In this document: one piece after another, positions 6,886 through 16,262 of the stretch
How the letters are laid out: the number at the start of each line of letters is the position of its first letter
Numbering within the stretch: position 1 is the first letter of the stretch
Source of the DNA: Anaerolineae bacterium
GTDB lineage: Bacteria > Chloroflexota > Anaerolineae > Anaerolineales > Villigracilaceae
Assembly (NCBI GenBank): GCA_018645405.1
Contig: JABGOQ010000027.1
Span: 1-49,337 of the forward strand
DNA: 49,337 bases
Direction of reading: 5' to 3'
Notes under the pieces: model-generated
Databases searched by the model: none
What the model saw: the letters and a program-made list of their open reading frames with translations, nothing else
Told to the model about the DNA's origin: nothing
Translations under genes and position numbers: made by a program

Positions 6886-8103
6886 TCACTCCTTGATAAA
6901 TATTGAAATGCTATCAATTTGTGCAGTTTGTGGGGCGACGTCGAAGGGGGTGACGGCATCCAGGCGGTAGCCGCCTTTGATCAGGCGTGCCGCGTCCCGA
7001 GCTAGGGTGGAGGGATCGCGCGAGACGTAAGCCAGCGTGCCAGAACCGAGGGTGAGAATCCTGTCGAGGGTATGCCGACCAAGTCCACTCACGGGCGGGT
7101 CGACGAGGAGGATGTTGGGGATGAAATCGAGGTTGGGGAGTACATCCATAGCTTGGGCTTGGTAGAGTTCCACATTCTCAAAATCATTAAGATTAACGCT
7201 GAAATCATCGCAAGCAGTAGGTGAATTTTCAACACAAACGAGACGTCCTACTTTTGGGGCAAGAAAGGCACTGAAGCTCCCGATTCCACTGTGAAGTTCG
7301 AGGAGGGTGGTGTTGGAATCGAGGCGTAAAGCGGATAGAAGGTGCTCAATCATTTTCTCTGCGACGGTAGTATTTGGGTGCGAGAAGGATGTTGCCAAAA
7401 CGCGGAAGGGGCGATTGTGCAACGTGGTGACGATATGATCATCGCCGCCCATTACGATTATTTCACCTGCTGTGACGTGTACAACGGAGAGATCATCTTC
7501 GAGAGTCATCTCTGGTGTTTCGGGGTTTTCAGAATGGAAGATGAGCATGATCTTTTCGGCGGCATCTTGGCGAAGGGTAATGCGATTAAAGAGATTATTT
7601 TCACCAAATTCTAGCTCTTGCCAAAAGTCGTTGATGGCGAGCGTGGGGATATGGCACTCAGTGATCTCAAGGATATTGGGCGTTGAAGAACTTCTGCCAA
7701 TCTGGAAATCCATTTGATTGCGATAATGCCAGATTTCTGGCGAGGGGATGATTTCGTTGATGAGTGGGTCAGATATTTTGCCAATTCTCGTGAGTTGGTC
7801 TTTGAGAATTTCTTCTTTCGCACGCAATTGAGATTCGTAGGGGATATGCTGATAATGACAGCTTTTACATGCTGTGAAATGCGCGCATTTTGGTTTGATC
7901 CGCTCTGGTGCTGGCGCGAGAATTTCCAGGAGATTGGCGCGTGCATAGCCGCGTTTTTGAAAGAATAAATCTATTTTGGCATCTTCGCCCGGGAGAGCAT
8001 AGGGGACGAATACGGCGCGATTATCGGGGGCGGGGAGGCGCCCCATTGTTTCGCCACCATAGATGAATTTAGATAGGGTGATTTCGTAGGTTTCAGAGGT
8101 CAT
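6886..8103 (-). CDS. RlmD/TrmA-like RNA methyltransferase lacking the catalytic cysteine
   Basis: A 405-residue protein of the TrmA/RumA family, which makes 5-methyluridine in rRNA or tRNA. An N-terminal TRAM domain (about 1-65) is followed by [4Fe-4S] cysteines Cys73, Cys79, Cys82 and Cys150, and a Rossmann methyltransferase domain with a SAM loop (LLELHSGIGSFS, about 267-278) and DPPVSGL (335-341). In the family the nucleophile is the Cys of SCDP; here the motif reads SRDP, with Arg362 in its place, and the closing HxE-like block reads AQIDSI. It may therefore be inactive, bind RNA only, or use another mechanism. The N-terminus aligns from this ATG even though no clear ribosome-binding site precedes it. 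The gene is followed by a strong terminator. Confidence 0.8.
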   Translation of the reverse strand: MTSETYEITLSKFIYGGETMGRLPAPDNRAVFVPYALPGEDAKIDLFFQKRGYARANLLEILAPAPERIKPKCAHFTACKSCHYQHIPYESQLRAKEEILKDQLTRIGKISDPLINEIIPSPEIWHYRNQMDFQIGRSSSTPNILEITECHIPTLAINDFWQELEFGENNLFNRITLRQDAAEKIMLIFHSENPETPEMTLEDDLSVVHVTAGEIIVMGGDDHIVTTLHNRPFRVLATSFSHPNTTVAEKMIEHLLSALRLDSNTTLLELHSGIGSFSAFLAPKVGRLVCVENSPTACDDFSVNLNDFENVELYQAQAMDVLPNLDFIPNILLVDPPVSGLGRHTLDRILTLGSGTLAYVSRDPSTLARDAARLIKGGYRLDAVTPFDVAPQTAQIDSISIFIKE

Positions 8104-8109
8104 TTGATT

Positions 8110-8205
8110 TATAGGTTAAAAGATTTAGCCACAGATTTTACGGATTTCACAGATAAAAGCATTAAAAAATCCGTGTGAATCTGTGTGACCCGTGGCTAAA
8201 AATAG
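8110..8205. repeat. Long imperfect inverted repeat (TTTAGCCAC family)
   Basis: Arms TTTAGCCACAGATTTTACGG and the complement of TCTGTGTGACCCGTGGCTAA enclose an AT-rich centre. It fills the gap between the P-loop gene and the RlmD-like gene. Similar-looking palindromes occupy many other gaps in the window. Confidence 0.6.
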
Positions 8206-8221
8206 GATGTGTTTGGCGACC

Positions 8222-8944
8222 TTAGCTCTTTTTCAAACCCCACAGTTTTGTGAGGGCTTCTTCTAATCTCTCTGCTAATAAGGTAGGCGTATCGGTCGTG
8301 ACATCATCTTCGTTTTCGAAGACTGCGTAGGGCAGATCAACACCGTGGATAGTGATGAATTCAGGATTGGATTTGCTGAACTCGCTCCAGTCATCTTCTT
8401 TATAAAGACGCTCTAGTTTCTCATCAGGGAGACCGTGTTCAAGGATGCTATCTGGGCGGTCGGGATTAAATCGGCGGCGATTTTTGCGTAATGATTCTTC
8501 AAAGGGAACATTGACGTAAAGTATCGCGGCACGTTTTAGAATATCTTCGCTTAAATGCTGGAGAGCTTCTGTGTACCCACCATGTTCACTCCCGCGTGAA
8601 AACTCAATGATAAGCGTATGTTCATCGTGATAATTTTCTGCTCGCAGGCGTTTGGGGTATTCGATATTAAACCGCTCGATCAGCAAATGCCAGAGATAAC
8701 CATCTTTGAAATAGCCTTCTGAATCAGTGTGGAGGCGTGGCTTTTTTAGAATTTCTTCGAGGATATAGTCTTCTTCAAACCAAGCCCAAAGCATAGGGAA
8801 ATCGTCGAGAAAATCGAGTTTGCCAACGTGGTAATTGTCACAGCGTTTATCGTCCTGACAATCTTTGAGATGAGCAATGATTTCGCTTTTGCCAGAAGCC
8901 GGGCGACCAATTAAGATGATGATGTCGAAGGTGTTTTTTGTCAT
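8222..8944 (-). CDS. P-loop NTPase, kinase-like, unknown function
   Basis: A 240-residue soluble protein with a Walker A motif near its N-terminus (IILIGRPASGKSEII) and a later strand ending in a nucleotide-kinase-like segment (ILYVNVPFEESLRKNRRR) rich in arginine, reminiscent of the lid of small-molecule kinases. LIIEFSRGSEHGG in the middle resembles a Walker B region. I do not recognise the substrate. It follows the 53-residue membrane protein and precedes the RlmD-like gene on the same strand, but a palindrome separates it from the latter, so an operon is not obvious. Confidence 0.6.
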   Translation of the reverse strand: MTKNTFDIIILIGRPASGKSEIIAHLKDCQDDKRCDNYHVGKLDFLDDFPMLWAWFEEDYILEEILKKPRLHTDSEGYFKDGYLWHLLIERFNIEYPKRLRAENYHDEHTLIIEFSRGSEHGGYTEALQHLSEDILKRAAILYVNVPFEESLRKNRRRFNPDRPDSILEHGLPDEKLERLYKEDDWSEFSKSNPEFITIHGVDLPYAVFENEDDVTTDTPTLLAERLEEALTKLWGLKKS

Positions 8945-8991
8945 ATGTGAATTAAACTCAAGAAATTAGAGGCATCAAATATATTGCGTAA

Positions 8992-9030
8992 GATTTTGTT
9001 TTTACGAAATGGGCAATACGTTTTACGTAC
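8992..9030. repeat. Palindromic repeat, GCGTAA/TTACG type
   Basis: The words ATTGCGTAA, TTACGAAAT, CAATACG and TTTTACGTAC are arranged as in the region 49107-49190 upstream of argG. It lies between two minus-strand genes. Confidence 0.35.
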
Positions 9031-9035
9031 TTGTT

Positions 9036-9197
9036 CTAAAGAATGAAAGACAATGCAATCAAAATCGCAAGGAACATCCCGGCCAAGAGACCAATCCGTT
9101 TTAAGTCATTTTTGATCTCGGTGTAATCCGGGTTAAATTCTTCTGCCGTGCGTGCGAGGTGAGCGGCTTTTTTACCTTTTCTATTTTTCTTAACCAT
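9036..9197 (-). CDS. Small single-pass membrane protein, 53 residues
   Basis: I choose the ATG at 9197, giving MVKKNRKGKK..., because AGGAGAAG lies directly before it; a longer frame starts at 9227 without such a site. The first 20 residues are very basic, the middle is polar (EEFNPDYTEIKNDLKRIG) and the end is one hydrophobic helix (LLAGMFLAILIALSFIL), so it should be tail-anchored with the N-terminus inside. No family is recognised. It lies next to a sortase gene. Confidence 0.65.
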   Translation of the reverse strand: MVKKNRKGKKAAHLARTAEEFNPDYTEIKNDLKRIGLLAGMFLAILIALSFIL

Positions 9198-9274
9198 TTT
9201 TTCTTCTCCTATTTTTTTATAAGACATCAGGCTTTAGCTTTTTCAGAGGTCTAAGGTCTAAAGTCTGAAAACTC

Positions 9275-10183
9275 TCAATTCTTCAAATCTGCAAAAACAA
9301 CGATCCGTTGATTATCCTTTAAATAAGGATAACAAGAAATCAATGTTGTCGTTGGGGTACTGGTTGCAGCCATCACCTCGACCTGTGTTGGCTCAACAAT
9401 CTGCGTACCACTAATTACATAAGTATACTGCCGTTGCTGGGTGAAGACGAGAATTTCATCACCGGGTTGCAACTGGTCGAGATAGCGAAAAATTTCGCCA
9501 TATACATCATTATGTGCCGAAAGAACCATATTCCCAATCGAGCCAGGATTTGGCGTCCCCAAGTGCTGGGCTACGCCTTTCTTCAATTGCTCCCAACCAT
9601 CACCCTGCACGATCGGTGCATCCACATTAAGAGCGGGGATTTGAATACGGATGGCTTGCTCCGGGCTGGATGGCGGGATGGGCAAATCTTTGATCGATTG
9701 CACCATCGGGCGGAGATGATCGGGGATCTCCGCTTCGTTGGGACGCGTGTTTCCGCTTGTGTCCGGAGGGGTGTGCCCCGAGGGGAGTACCACTGCCATC
9801 ACAAGTGGAGTCGGTACCATTGTCGGTTGCTCCAGTGCGGCGGCAAATTCGTCGTTTAGGTTGCGCAGGATGCCAAATCCGCTCAGGATGATGCCGATCA
9901 GCCCGAGGACGGCAACCACTTCGATGGCGAGCAGGAGACGGTCTCCCCAGCTTTTTTTTCGAGGGGATGCTTCTTTAACGGGAGCAAGTTCCTCGTTTGC
10001 GGGCGTCTCGATAACGGGGTTGATATCCAGTTCGGTAGTTTCATTCGATGCAAGTTGAATCACCCGTCCCGTGCGGCGGTAATGCTCAAGTCTATCCTGA
10101 CGCACATTACGCCGTTTTTCCATCAACAGGCGGCGAAGCTCGCTAATGCTCAGATCTTCGGGAGATTTTGATTTTCGTCTCAT
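9275..10183 (-). CDS. Sortase (membrane-anchored transpeptidase)
   Basis: A 302-residue sortase with a long polar N-terminus (1-80), one membrane helix (about 83-105), a Pro/Thr-rich linker and the C-terminal sortase domain. The catalytic triad is visible: His224 in LSAHND, Cys284 in TLISCYPY and Arg293 in NQRIVV. IRIQIPALNVDAPIV opens the domain as in class D/E-type enzymes. Sortases cut a C-terminal sorting signal and join the protein to another surface acceptor. No protein with an obvious LPxTG-type signal was found in this window, so its substrates lie elsewhere. It follows the peptide-binding lipoprotein gene by about 50 bases on the same strand. Confidence 0.88.
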   Translation of the reverse strand: MRRKSKSPEDLSISELRRLLMEKRRNVRQDRLEHYRRTGRVIQLASNETTELDINPVIETPANEELAPVKEASPRKKSWGDRLLLAIEVVAVLGLIGIILSGFGILRNLNDEFAAALEQPTMVPTPLVMAVVLPSGHTPPDTSGNTRPNEAEIPDHLRPMVQSIKDLPIPPSSPEQAIRIQIPALNVDAPIVQGDGWEQLKKGVAQHLGTPNPGSIGNMVLSAHNDVYGEIFRYLDQLQPGDEILVFTQQRQYTYVISGTQIVEPTQVEVMAATSTPTTTLISCYPYLKDNQRIVVFADLKN

Positions 10184-10232
10184 AAGTTCGGCTGGGGATT
10201 ATACCGCTTTTTTCTGGTATTCTCTCGAGTCT

Positions 10233-12305
10233 TTAGGAGTTGGGGTATGAAGGTTTTTTTGTGGGCGTCTTTGTAGGTGCCGCTGTGGGGGCAGAAGAAG
10301 AGGGTATAGGGGTTGAAGTTTTTTCTACAGGAGGTGGATTTGTTGCTACTTCCTGCGCTATGACAGAAATAACAATTTCTTCTATATTCCACAGCCAAGT
10401 TTTTGCACTGGGGTCGAGAGAAAAACCTTTCAAGTTCACGCGAGATGCGGCAACACGAAGATAAGGATAAAGCGGAATAGCTGGAAGCTCTTCGGCATAT
10501 ATACTAAGCGTTTCTCGATAATTCTGCTCAAAAGAAGGTGCGTTCGGCAAAGTGAACGATGCTTTTTGACAGGCTTCATCATATTTTTTACTGCTGTAGC
10601 CACTCAGGTTTTCACCCAGCCAATCATTTTCTGCATTTGGGAGGGATGCCGAGCTAAACCAATCACAACGCGGGGCGATGCTCTCTGTGCCCATTGCAAA
10701 TTGGGCAAGGTCGAAATTACGCCCAAAAAGAATGCCATCGGGTCCAGGTGCATAAAATTCTTCGGGAGGGAGATATGCCAAATTAATGCCAACGCCACAT
10801 TCTCTCAGGGATTCGGCAAGAATTTCGCTGACTTGCCTGCGCTGAATAGATGTCGTGGTGATATAGTCAAGTTCAAGGGATGTGCCTGTGGGGACATCGG
10901 CCACGTTTAGCGCGGTGCGCGGCGTGGATGGGTCGTTATCGCGGTCTTTCCAGCCGATTTCGTCAAGCAAAATGCTCCCTTCAGAAGAGCTATAAGAATA
11001 GAGTTCGATATTGGATGTATAGAGAGGATGTGCGTTGGGGATATAAGAATCGGGGACGGTGGCGAGACCGTGCAAAACCCTATCTACAACCTGTTGACGA
11101 TCGAGGCAAAGAGCGAGGGCCTGTCTTGTTTTGGGGTTGCTGAGGAGCTGGGGACGGTCGTTGCCAGAGATGATTCCGTCGTCAAAACTGGCGGGCTGGA
11201 TGCCGATATGCAGACTCTCTAGTGACATCTTTTCAGTGGCATAAAACTTGATTTGCCCAGAAGCATCGAGTTGTTGAAGGAGAGCCACTTGCCCATCGAG
11301 CCGGATGCTGGGGTCAAGGAGATCACATTCGCCATCAAGCAATGCGGCAATGGCAAGATCGGGATCAGGTATAAAGCGGAAGTTGATCACATCCGATTTT
11401 GGGAATCCCTCATCAGCGCGGTAATAGAGCGGGTTTTTAACGAGGCGAATTACTTCGGCAGGAATCCATTCGTCTACAACGTAGGCTCCCCAGCCAAGTG
11501 GGAAGCGCGAGGCAACATCTGATTCTACCAACTCGGTAGCCGAGAATTCATTCCAGGCGTGGTAGGGCATCGGCTTCCAGAAATTGGTCATATAGTCGTT
11601 ATCACGGTAGCCGGGCAATCCCCGCCAGGTGGTTGTGAGTACATCAGCGGATTCATAAGATTCTGTTCGAGAAAGAAGGAATTCATCAGCGGGATTTTTG
11701 CTGGCTATTGCAAGATCAAAGGCGTAGACAGAATCATCCGCTGTGAGGGGAGCACCATCTGCCCAGCGGAGATCGGAGATAAAGCTGAAGTTAACGACCA
11801 TCTGATCCATGCGGAGTGATGAATCCTTTTTATAGGTGGCGATGCAGGAAGTATCCTGACAACCTGAGGGGTAAACGCGGGAGCCTTGTACCAACTCGAT
11901 TTTATTTCCTGCGGCGTCAACAACCCAATCTCCTTCTTCAACGGGGACAGAGATAATGCTGGCATCGCCATCTGCGAGAGAAGGCGTTTTTTGAAGAATG
12001 ACGGGTTGATAATCGTAGTTGCGGCTATCGAGAGGACCATCGTAGATGGCTTCGAGAACGCTCATTGCAGCGGGATTGGGATTATCGTTGATATAGAGGG
12101 TATTTGGCTCATGCCCAAGGCAGATATTTAACGTACGCAAAACTTCGGGGGCAGGCGTTGCTATTTTAGTGGGAGCAGGCTCAATATCCGCGAAAGGAGC
12201 GGTAGTAGGTGTTGAAGATGCCCCGCTCTCAGGAAGACTGCAAGCAGAAAGGATGAGAGAAAAAGCTAAAATCCAGAAAAAAGATTTTTTAATTATACGA
12301 GACAT
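10233..12305 (-). CDS. Peptide/solute-binding lipoprotein of an ABC transporter (family 5)
   Basis: The start at 12305 (MSRIIKKSFF) has GGAG five bases upstream and gives a normal lipoprotein signal with the lipobox LSAC, so the protein should be tethered outside the membrane. The body is an extracellular family 5 (DppA/OppA-type) binding protein: DLRWADGAPLTADDSVYAFDLA and SNPKTRQALALCLDRQQVVD are typical blocks. At about 690 residues it is longer than usual, with a Pro/Ser/Thr-rich tail of about 40 residues (TSTPIPSSSAPTAAPTKTPT) that looks like a flexible linker. No permease or ATPase genes adjoin it. The ligand is unknown. Confidence 0.85.
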   Translation of the reverse strand: MSRIIKKSFFWILAFSLILSACSLPESGASSTPTTAPFADIEPAPTKIATPAPEVLRTLNICLGHEPNTLYINDNPNPAAMSVLEAIYDGPLDSRNYDYQPVILQKTPSLADGDASIISVPVEEGDWVVDAAGNKIELVQGSRVYPSGCQDTSCIATYKKDSSLRMDQMVVNFSFISDLRWADGAPLTADDSVYAFDLAIASKNPADEFLLSRTESYESADVLTTTWRGLPGYRDNDYMTNFWKPMPYHAWNEFSATELVESDVASRFPLGWGAYVVDEWIPAEVIRLVKNPLYYRADEGFPKSDVINFRFIPDPDLAIAALLDGECDLLDPSIRLDGQVALLQQLDASGQIKFYATEKMSLESLHIGIQPASFDDGIISGNDRPQLLSNPKTRQALALCLDRQQVVDRVLHGLATVPDSYIPNAHPLYTSNIELYSYSSSEGSILLDEIGWKDRDNDPSTPRTALNVADVPTGTSLELDYITTTSIQRRQVSEILAESLRECGVGINLAYLPPEEFYAPGPDGILFGRNFDLAQFAMGTESIAPRCDWFSSASLPNAENDWLGENLSGYSSKKYDEACQKASFTLPNAPSFEQNYRETLSIYAEELPAIPLYPYLRVAASRVNLKGFSLDPSAKTWLWNIEEIVISVIAQEVATNPPPVEKTSTPIPSSSAPTAAPTKTPTKKPSYPNS

Positions 12306-12508
12306 AAGCACTCCAAATAAGAAAAACACCTGCAACAACGCAGAGCATTGTTGTCAGAAGCTAAGCCCTCCAATGAGTATGATCTCCTTAATTGTATCTG
12401 ATTTTTCTGCAAATTTTGTGTTAAAAACCTTTTTGGCTTTCGGCTGGTAAATACCCCCTGCGTGGTGGTAGAATCGAATTAGATTTTTATGTACTCGGAG
12501 GTACGAAA

Positions 12509-13396
12509 ATGGAAGAAAAAACTGGTTCTTTTGCCCTAAAAAAGGGCTTGGCACAAATGCTCAAAGGTGGCGTAATCATGGATGTGGTCACGCCCGAACA
12601 AGCAAAGATTGCTGAAGACGCTGGCGCTTGCGCGGTAATGGCGTTGGAACGCGTCCCCGCAGATATTCGCGCCGATGGTGGCGTTGCTCGGATGAGCGAC
12701 CCCGATATGATCGTTGGTATTATGGAAGCGGTCAGCATCCCTGTCATGGCGAAAGCTCGGATCGGGCATTTTGTAGAGGCGCAAATTCTTGAGTCTCTTG
12801 GTGTTGACTATATCGACGAGTCAGAAGTTTTGACTCCTGCGGATAATGATTATCATATCTATAAACATGATTTCAAAGTTCCCTTTGTTTGTGGATGCCG
12901 CAATCTCGGCGAAGCCATGCGTCGTATTGGCGAAGGCGCAGCAATGATGCGTACCAAAGGCGAAGCCGGCACAGGCGATGTAGTCGAAGCCGTTTATCAC
13001 GCACGCACTGTTTTAGGCGATATTCGTCGCCTGCAAAATATGCCCATCGAAGAGGTGATGACCTACGCCAAAGAAATCGGCGCACCCTTTGAAGTGCTTA
13101 TGGAAACACGCGAACTCGGCAAATTGCCCGTTGTCAACTTTGCAGCTGGTGGTATCGCCACTCCTGCAGACGCCGCACTGATGATGCAACTTGGCGTAGA
13201 TGGTCTTTTCGTTGGGTCTGGCATTTTCAAATCTGGCGACCCTGCCAAACGCGCCGAAGCTATTGTCAAAGCCTGTACACACTATGACGATCCTGGCATC
13301 CTCGCAGAGATCAGCAAAAATCTCGGCGAAGCCATGGTCGGCATTAACGTCTCCACCATGCCCGAAGAAGATAAACTCGCTGGGCGTGGGTGGTAA
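12509..13396 (+). CDS. pdxS: Pyridoxal 5'-phosphate synthase subunit PdxS
   Basis: A 295-residue lyase that makes pyridoxal 5'-phosphate from ribose 5-phosphate, glyceraldehyde 3-phosphate and the ammonia released by PdxT. The TIM-barrel sequence is highly conserved: Asp25 in [13 protein letters not shown], the Schiff-base Lys82 in [12 protein letters not shown], the second lysine in RTKGEAGTG (about 150) and [15 protein letters not shown]. The length matches the family. CGGAGGT precedes the ATG. pdxT follows 48 bases later, with a palindrome between them, as a two-gene vitamin B6 operon. Confidence 0.97.
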   Translation: MEEKTGSFALKKGLAQMLKGGVIMDVVTPEQAKIAEDAGACAVMALERVPADIRADGGVARMSDPDMIVGIMEAVSIPVMAKARIGHFVEAQILESLGVDYIDESEVLTPADNDYHIYKHDFKVPFVCGCRNLGEAMRRIGEGAAMMRTKGEAGTGDVVEAVYHARTVLGDIRRLQNMPIEEVMTYAKEIGAPFEVLMETRELGKLPVVNFAAGGIATPADAALMMQLGVDGLFVGSGIFKSGDPAKRAEAIVKACTHYDDPGILAEISKNLGEAMVGINVSTMPEEDKLAGRGW

Positions 13397-13402
13397 ATAA
13401 AC

Positions 13403-13431
13403 TGTAGGGGCGGGTCTCAGACCCGCCCCTA
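13403..13431. repeat. GC-rich perfect palindrome between pdxS and pdxT
   Basis: GTAGGGGCGGGTC pairs with GACCCGCCCCTAC around a 3-base centre. There is no T-tract, so it is more likely a dispersed repeat or mRNA stem than a terminator. It occupies most of the 48-base gap in the operon. Confidence 0.75.
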
Positions 13432-13444
13432 CGTTCCCAACAAT

Positions 13445-14032
13445 ATGAAAATAGGCGTACTCGCCCTTCAGGGCGCATTTGCAGAGCATCTTGTCATGCT
13501 CAGAAAACTCGGCGTTGAAACAGCTGAGATCCGTTTGCCAGAGCAATTGGATGATTTGGATGGATTGATCATCCCCGGTGGGGAATCGACCACGATGGGC
13601 AAGTTGATGGTGGATTTTGAATTGCTCGAACCCATACGCAAATTTGGGCTTGCTCACGCTATATGGGGAACCTGCGCCGGTGCAATTTTGCTCGCCAAAG
13701 ATGCACATCGTGAGCAACCTCTGCTCAGCCTGATGAATATCACCGTTGAACGGAATGCTTTCGGGCGGCAACTGGATTCCTTTGAAGCTGCGTTGGATAT
13801 ATCCACGTTGAAGCAAGCTGGAGACAAGAGCGATTGCGATCCTTTCCACGCAGTTTTTATCCGCGCCCCAATCATCGAATCTGTACAAGGCGAGACCGAA
13901 ATCCTCGTTTCCCTCCCCGATGGGAGAATTGTGGCTGCTCAAGAAGGTCACCTTCTCGCGACATCTTTTCATCCGGAGTTGACGGGTGATACGAGATTTC
14001 ACGAATACTTTTTATCTTTGGTAAGCGTATAA
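13445..14032 (+). CDS. pdxT: Pyridoxal 5'-phosphate synthase glutaminase subunit PdxT
   Basis: A 195-residue class I glutamine amidotransferase that hydrolyses glutamine and passes ammonia to PdxS. The triad is present: Cys77 in WGTCAGA, and His176 and Glu178 in SFHPEL. The block IPGGESTTMGKL (about 43-54) is diagnostic of PdxT. The length is normal. There is no clear ribosome-binding site before the ATG, which directly follows the palindrome at 13403-13431. Confidence 0.96.
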   Translation: MKIGVLALQGAFAEHLVMLRKLGVETAEIRLPEQLDDLDGLIIPGGESTTMGKLMVDFELLEPIRKFGLAHAIWGTCAGAILLAKDAHREQPLLSLMNITVERNAFGRQLDSFEAALDISTLKQAGDKSDCDPFHAVFIRAPIIESVQGETEILVSLPDGRIVAAQEGHLLATSFHPELTGDTRFHEYFLSLVSV

Positions 14033-14040
14033 AGCAACTT

Positions 14041-14117
14041 CACCACAAAGGCACAGAGTACATAAAATTTTCTTTGTAATCACAAAAAACTTCGTACTCT
14101 TTGTGCATTTGTGGTGA
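14041..14117. repeat. CACCACAAAG-type long inverted repeat
   Basis: The left arm CACCACAAAGGCACAGAGTA and a right arm ending TTTGTGGTG are complementary with few breaks, leaving about 30 AT-rich bases between. The same design recurs at 41157, 42434 and 46272. Confidence 0.7.
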
Positions 14118-14127
14118 AAACAAAAAC

Positions 14128-15072
14128 ATGAAACCACGCGCGCTCGAACTCTTTGATTTGCCAAAACTCCCCCGCTACCGCAAGAAAGTCTTTGTGCTGG
14201 ATAGCAGGCGGGCGTTGACGCGCGGCAACCCGTTGCGGGCGGTCAGCTTTTTAGCATATCTGAACCCCAAAGGGCGAATTTATACGGGGATTTTAGAAGG
14301 TGATGAAGGCACAGTTTTGGGTGGTATTGTTCAGCATAATGAAGAGCGTTTTGCACGGTTGGCATATCTTGCCCCTGCCGATGCGCCCTTTGCATTGATC
14401 GATCATCTCACCGCGCAAGCTGGAAAGTGGAAAGCACATCAAATTGTGGCGGAGATAGATGAAGGTAGTTCAGTTTTTGAATCGCTGCGCCATTGCGGAT
14501 TTGCGGTCTATAGCCATCAACGAATATGGGATATGAGCTATATTAATTTTATTCCTGATTTTCCTTATCTATGGCGCAAAAAAGAAGAACAGGATTTAAT
14601 CGCTATTCAAAATTTACAACGAGAGCTTGTTCCGCCACTTTTAAAACAAGTGGAAAGCTTCACAGATTCGTCTTCTGGGATGCTTGTTAGGGGAGAAAAA
14701 TTATCAATTTATATGGACATTACTGAGGGCCCCCGTGGTATTTATCTTCGTCCATTGGTTCACCCGAACGCTGACCATCTGCTTGAGAACTTATTTCACC
14801 TTTTAACAAATTTCCCCAACAGGCGTGCCCGCCCTGTTTATTTATGCGTACGGTCTCATCAGGCATGGATAGAACCCATTCTCGAAGAATTTGGTGCCAG
14901 ACCTGCTCAACTTCAGATCGTGATGGTTAAACATTTGGTCAACAAAATACACGAGGCAAAAACTGTCCCCAGTGGAGGCAATACTGCTTGGGCGAATCCC
15001 GCCGCGCCGATTAATGGGCACCGTGCTATGGCAAAGTTTGGGCACAGTGAAAGTGGAGAGGAAGGCGCGTAA
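14128..15072 (+). CDS. GNAT-like acetyltransferase-fold protein, unknown substrate
   Basis: I start at the ATG at 14128 (MKPRALELFD), because the open frame upstream of it lies inside the inverted repeat. The 314-residue protein shows a GNAT-like pattern in its first half: a strand-rich segment (TVLGGIVQHNEERFARLAYL), a helix, then SVFESLRHCGFAVYSHQRIW, which matches the end of a GNAT fold. The second half is novel to me and ends in an unstructured tail. A partial, decayed copy of this gene lies at 17181-17442. It is followed directly by the broken membrane protein gene, and that pairing is echoed downstream. Confidence 0.6.
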   Translation: MKPRALELFDLPKLPRYRKKVFVLDSRRALTRGNPLRAVSFLAYLNPKGRIYTGILEGDEGTVLGGIVQHNEERFARLAYLAPADAPFALIDHLTAQAGKWKAHQIVAEIDEGSSVFESLRHCGFAVYSHQRIWDMSYINFIPDFPYLWRKKEEQDLIAIQNLQRELVPPLLKQVESFTDSSSGMLVRGEKLSIYMDITEGPRGIYLRPLVHPNADHLLENLFHLLTNFPNRRARPVYLCVRSHQAWIEPILEEFGARPAQLQIVMVKHLVNKIHEAKTVPSGGNTAWANPAAPINGHRAMAKFGHSESGEEGA

Positions 15073-15101
15073 CAAGAATTCAGCTGTAAAAGGAATCATT
15101 T

Positions 15102-16262
15102 ATGAAAAAGAAAATACTATCCTATAAGTATCTTGATATTCTTCTCCTATTTGTCATTTCCATTGCAGTCTACCTTCCTTTAGCACATGGTTTGGGATAT
15201 ATCAAAGATGATTGGTATATGATGTATGCCGCACATATCCAGGGACCTGCCATTTTTCAGGATATTTTTTCTATAGACCGCCCTGCTCGCGGGGTCTTGC
15301 TTTCGATACTATATCCTTTGTTTGGGAATAATCCTTATCCCTATAGCCTAAGTGCATGGGGCTTCCGTTTACTCAGCACAATCAGCTTTCTTTCCTTGAC
15401 GCGAGAAGTTTGGACAAAACAGCGCATGCCTACGCTGCTGATGGCAATCTTTTTTCTCATTTATCCTGGCTATCTTTCACAAGTCAATGCGATCGATTTT
15501 CAAGCCCATGTGGTGAGCCTGTTTTTCGCGATGCTCTCTATTGACCTATCTGTCAAAGCCATTCGGCAGAGAAATAAACCTGCACGAATTGGCATGATTG
15601 TCTTGTCTATTCTTTTGGGATGGGCGTATTTAGCTTTGGTTGAATATGCCATCGGGTTGGAAATCTTCAGGCTCTTAGTGATTGCCCTGACTTTTTTACG
15701 AGGTTCAACAAAGCCTTTCATAGAAAAAACCAAGGCACTTTTCTATCGGGTATGGTTTTTCTTGATTATCCCCGTTGGGTTTCTAGCTTGGCGGGGTTTT
15801 ATTTTTCAAAATGAACGTAAAGCGACCGACCTTGTTGCGCAGATGGGGCAGATCTTTACTTCGCCGCTGGCAGCATTATGGGCAGGAATCCGTTTATTGC
15901 AAGATACGCTCAATGTAATCTTCCTAGCTTGGGGCGTTCCCTTATACAATCTTAGATTCCAAACGAGATTACGAGAAGCACTCATCGGTATTACCCTTGC
16001 ACTCGTAGTACTTGCCACCATCAAACTGCTCTACGCGAATTATCTTTTTGAAGCAAATGATGAAAACAAAGATTGGCAAAAAGAGGCTTTTTGGCTTGGG
16101 CTGATCGTTGTGGTCACAACACTGTTACCTGTGATTCTAGTCAATCGCCACATCACTTTTGAAGAATATTCCAGATACGGGCTTCCTGCAGCAGCAGGTG
16201 GGGTTTTTATCATTGTCAGCAAAAGGAGAAAAACTCTCGCACATTTCTTGCCTATACCCTGA
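15102..16262 (+). pseudogene. Polytopic membrane protein, N-terminal part (frameshifted gene)
   Basis: This is the first 386 codons of a gene homologous to the intact 686-residue protein encoded at 17528-19588. Shared features are the first-loop motif KDDWY, the RPxRG motif, and about ten hydrophobic helices, which recall GT-C-type membrane glycosyltransferases. Homology leaves this frame around 16229-16233, a run of five A, and continues in the next frame; one extra A would restore a single gene. The frame then stops at 16262. A strong AGGAATC-like ribosome-binding site precedes the ATG. This is either real decay or a sequence error in the A-run. Confidence 0.75.

Noticed and set aside
13013..14002. 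329-codon open frame opposite pdxS/pdxT
   Set aside because: It spans two highly conserved genes and the palindrome between them in antisense; no protein motif is present.
14101..14127. Longer start of the GNAT-like gene from a TTG
   Set aside because: The added codons lie inside the CACCACAAAG inverted repeat and code for nothing conserved; the ATG at 14128 is preferred.
16221..16240. Programmed -1 frameshift in the membrane protein gene
   Set aside because: The A5 run does not form a proper slippery heptamer in the zero frame, and the intact paralogue needs no shift. A lost base explains it better.
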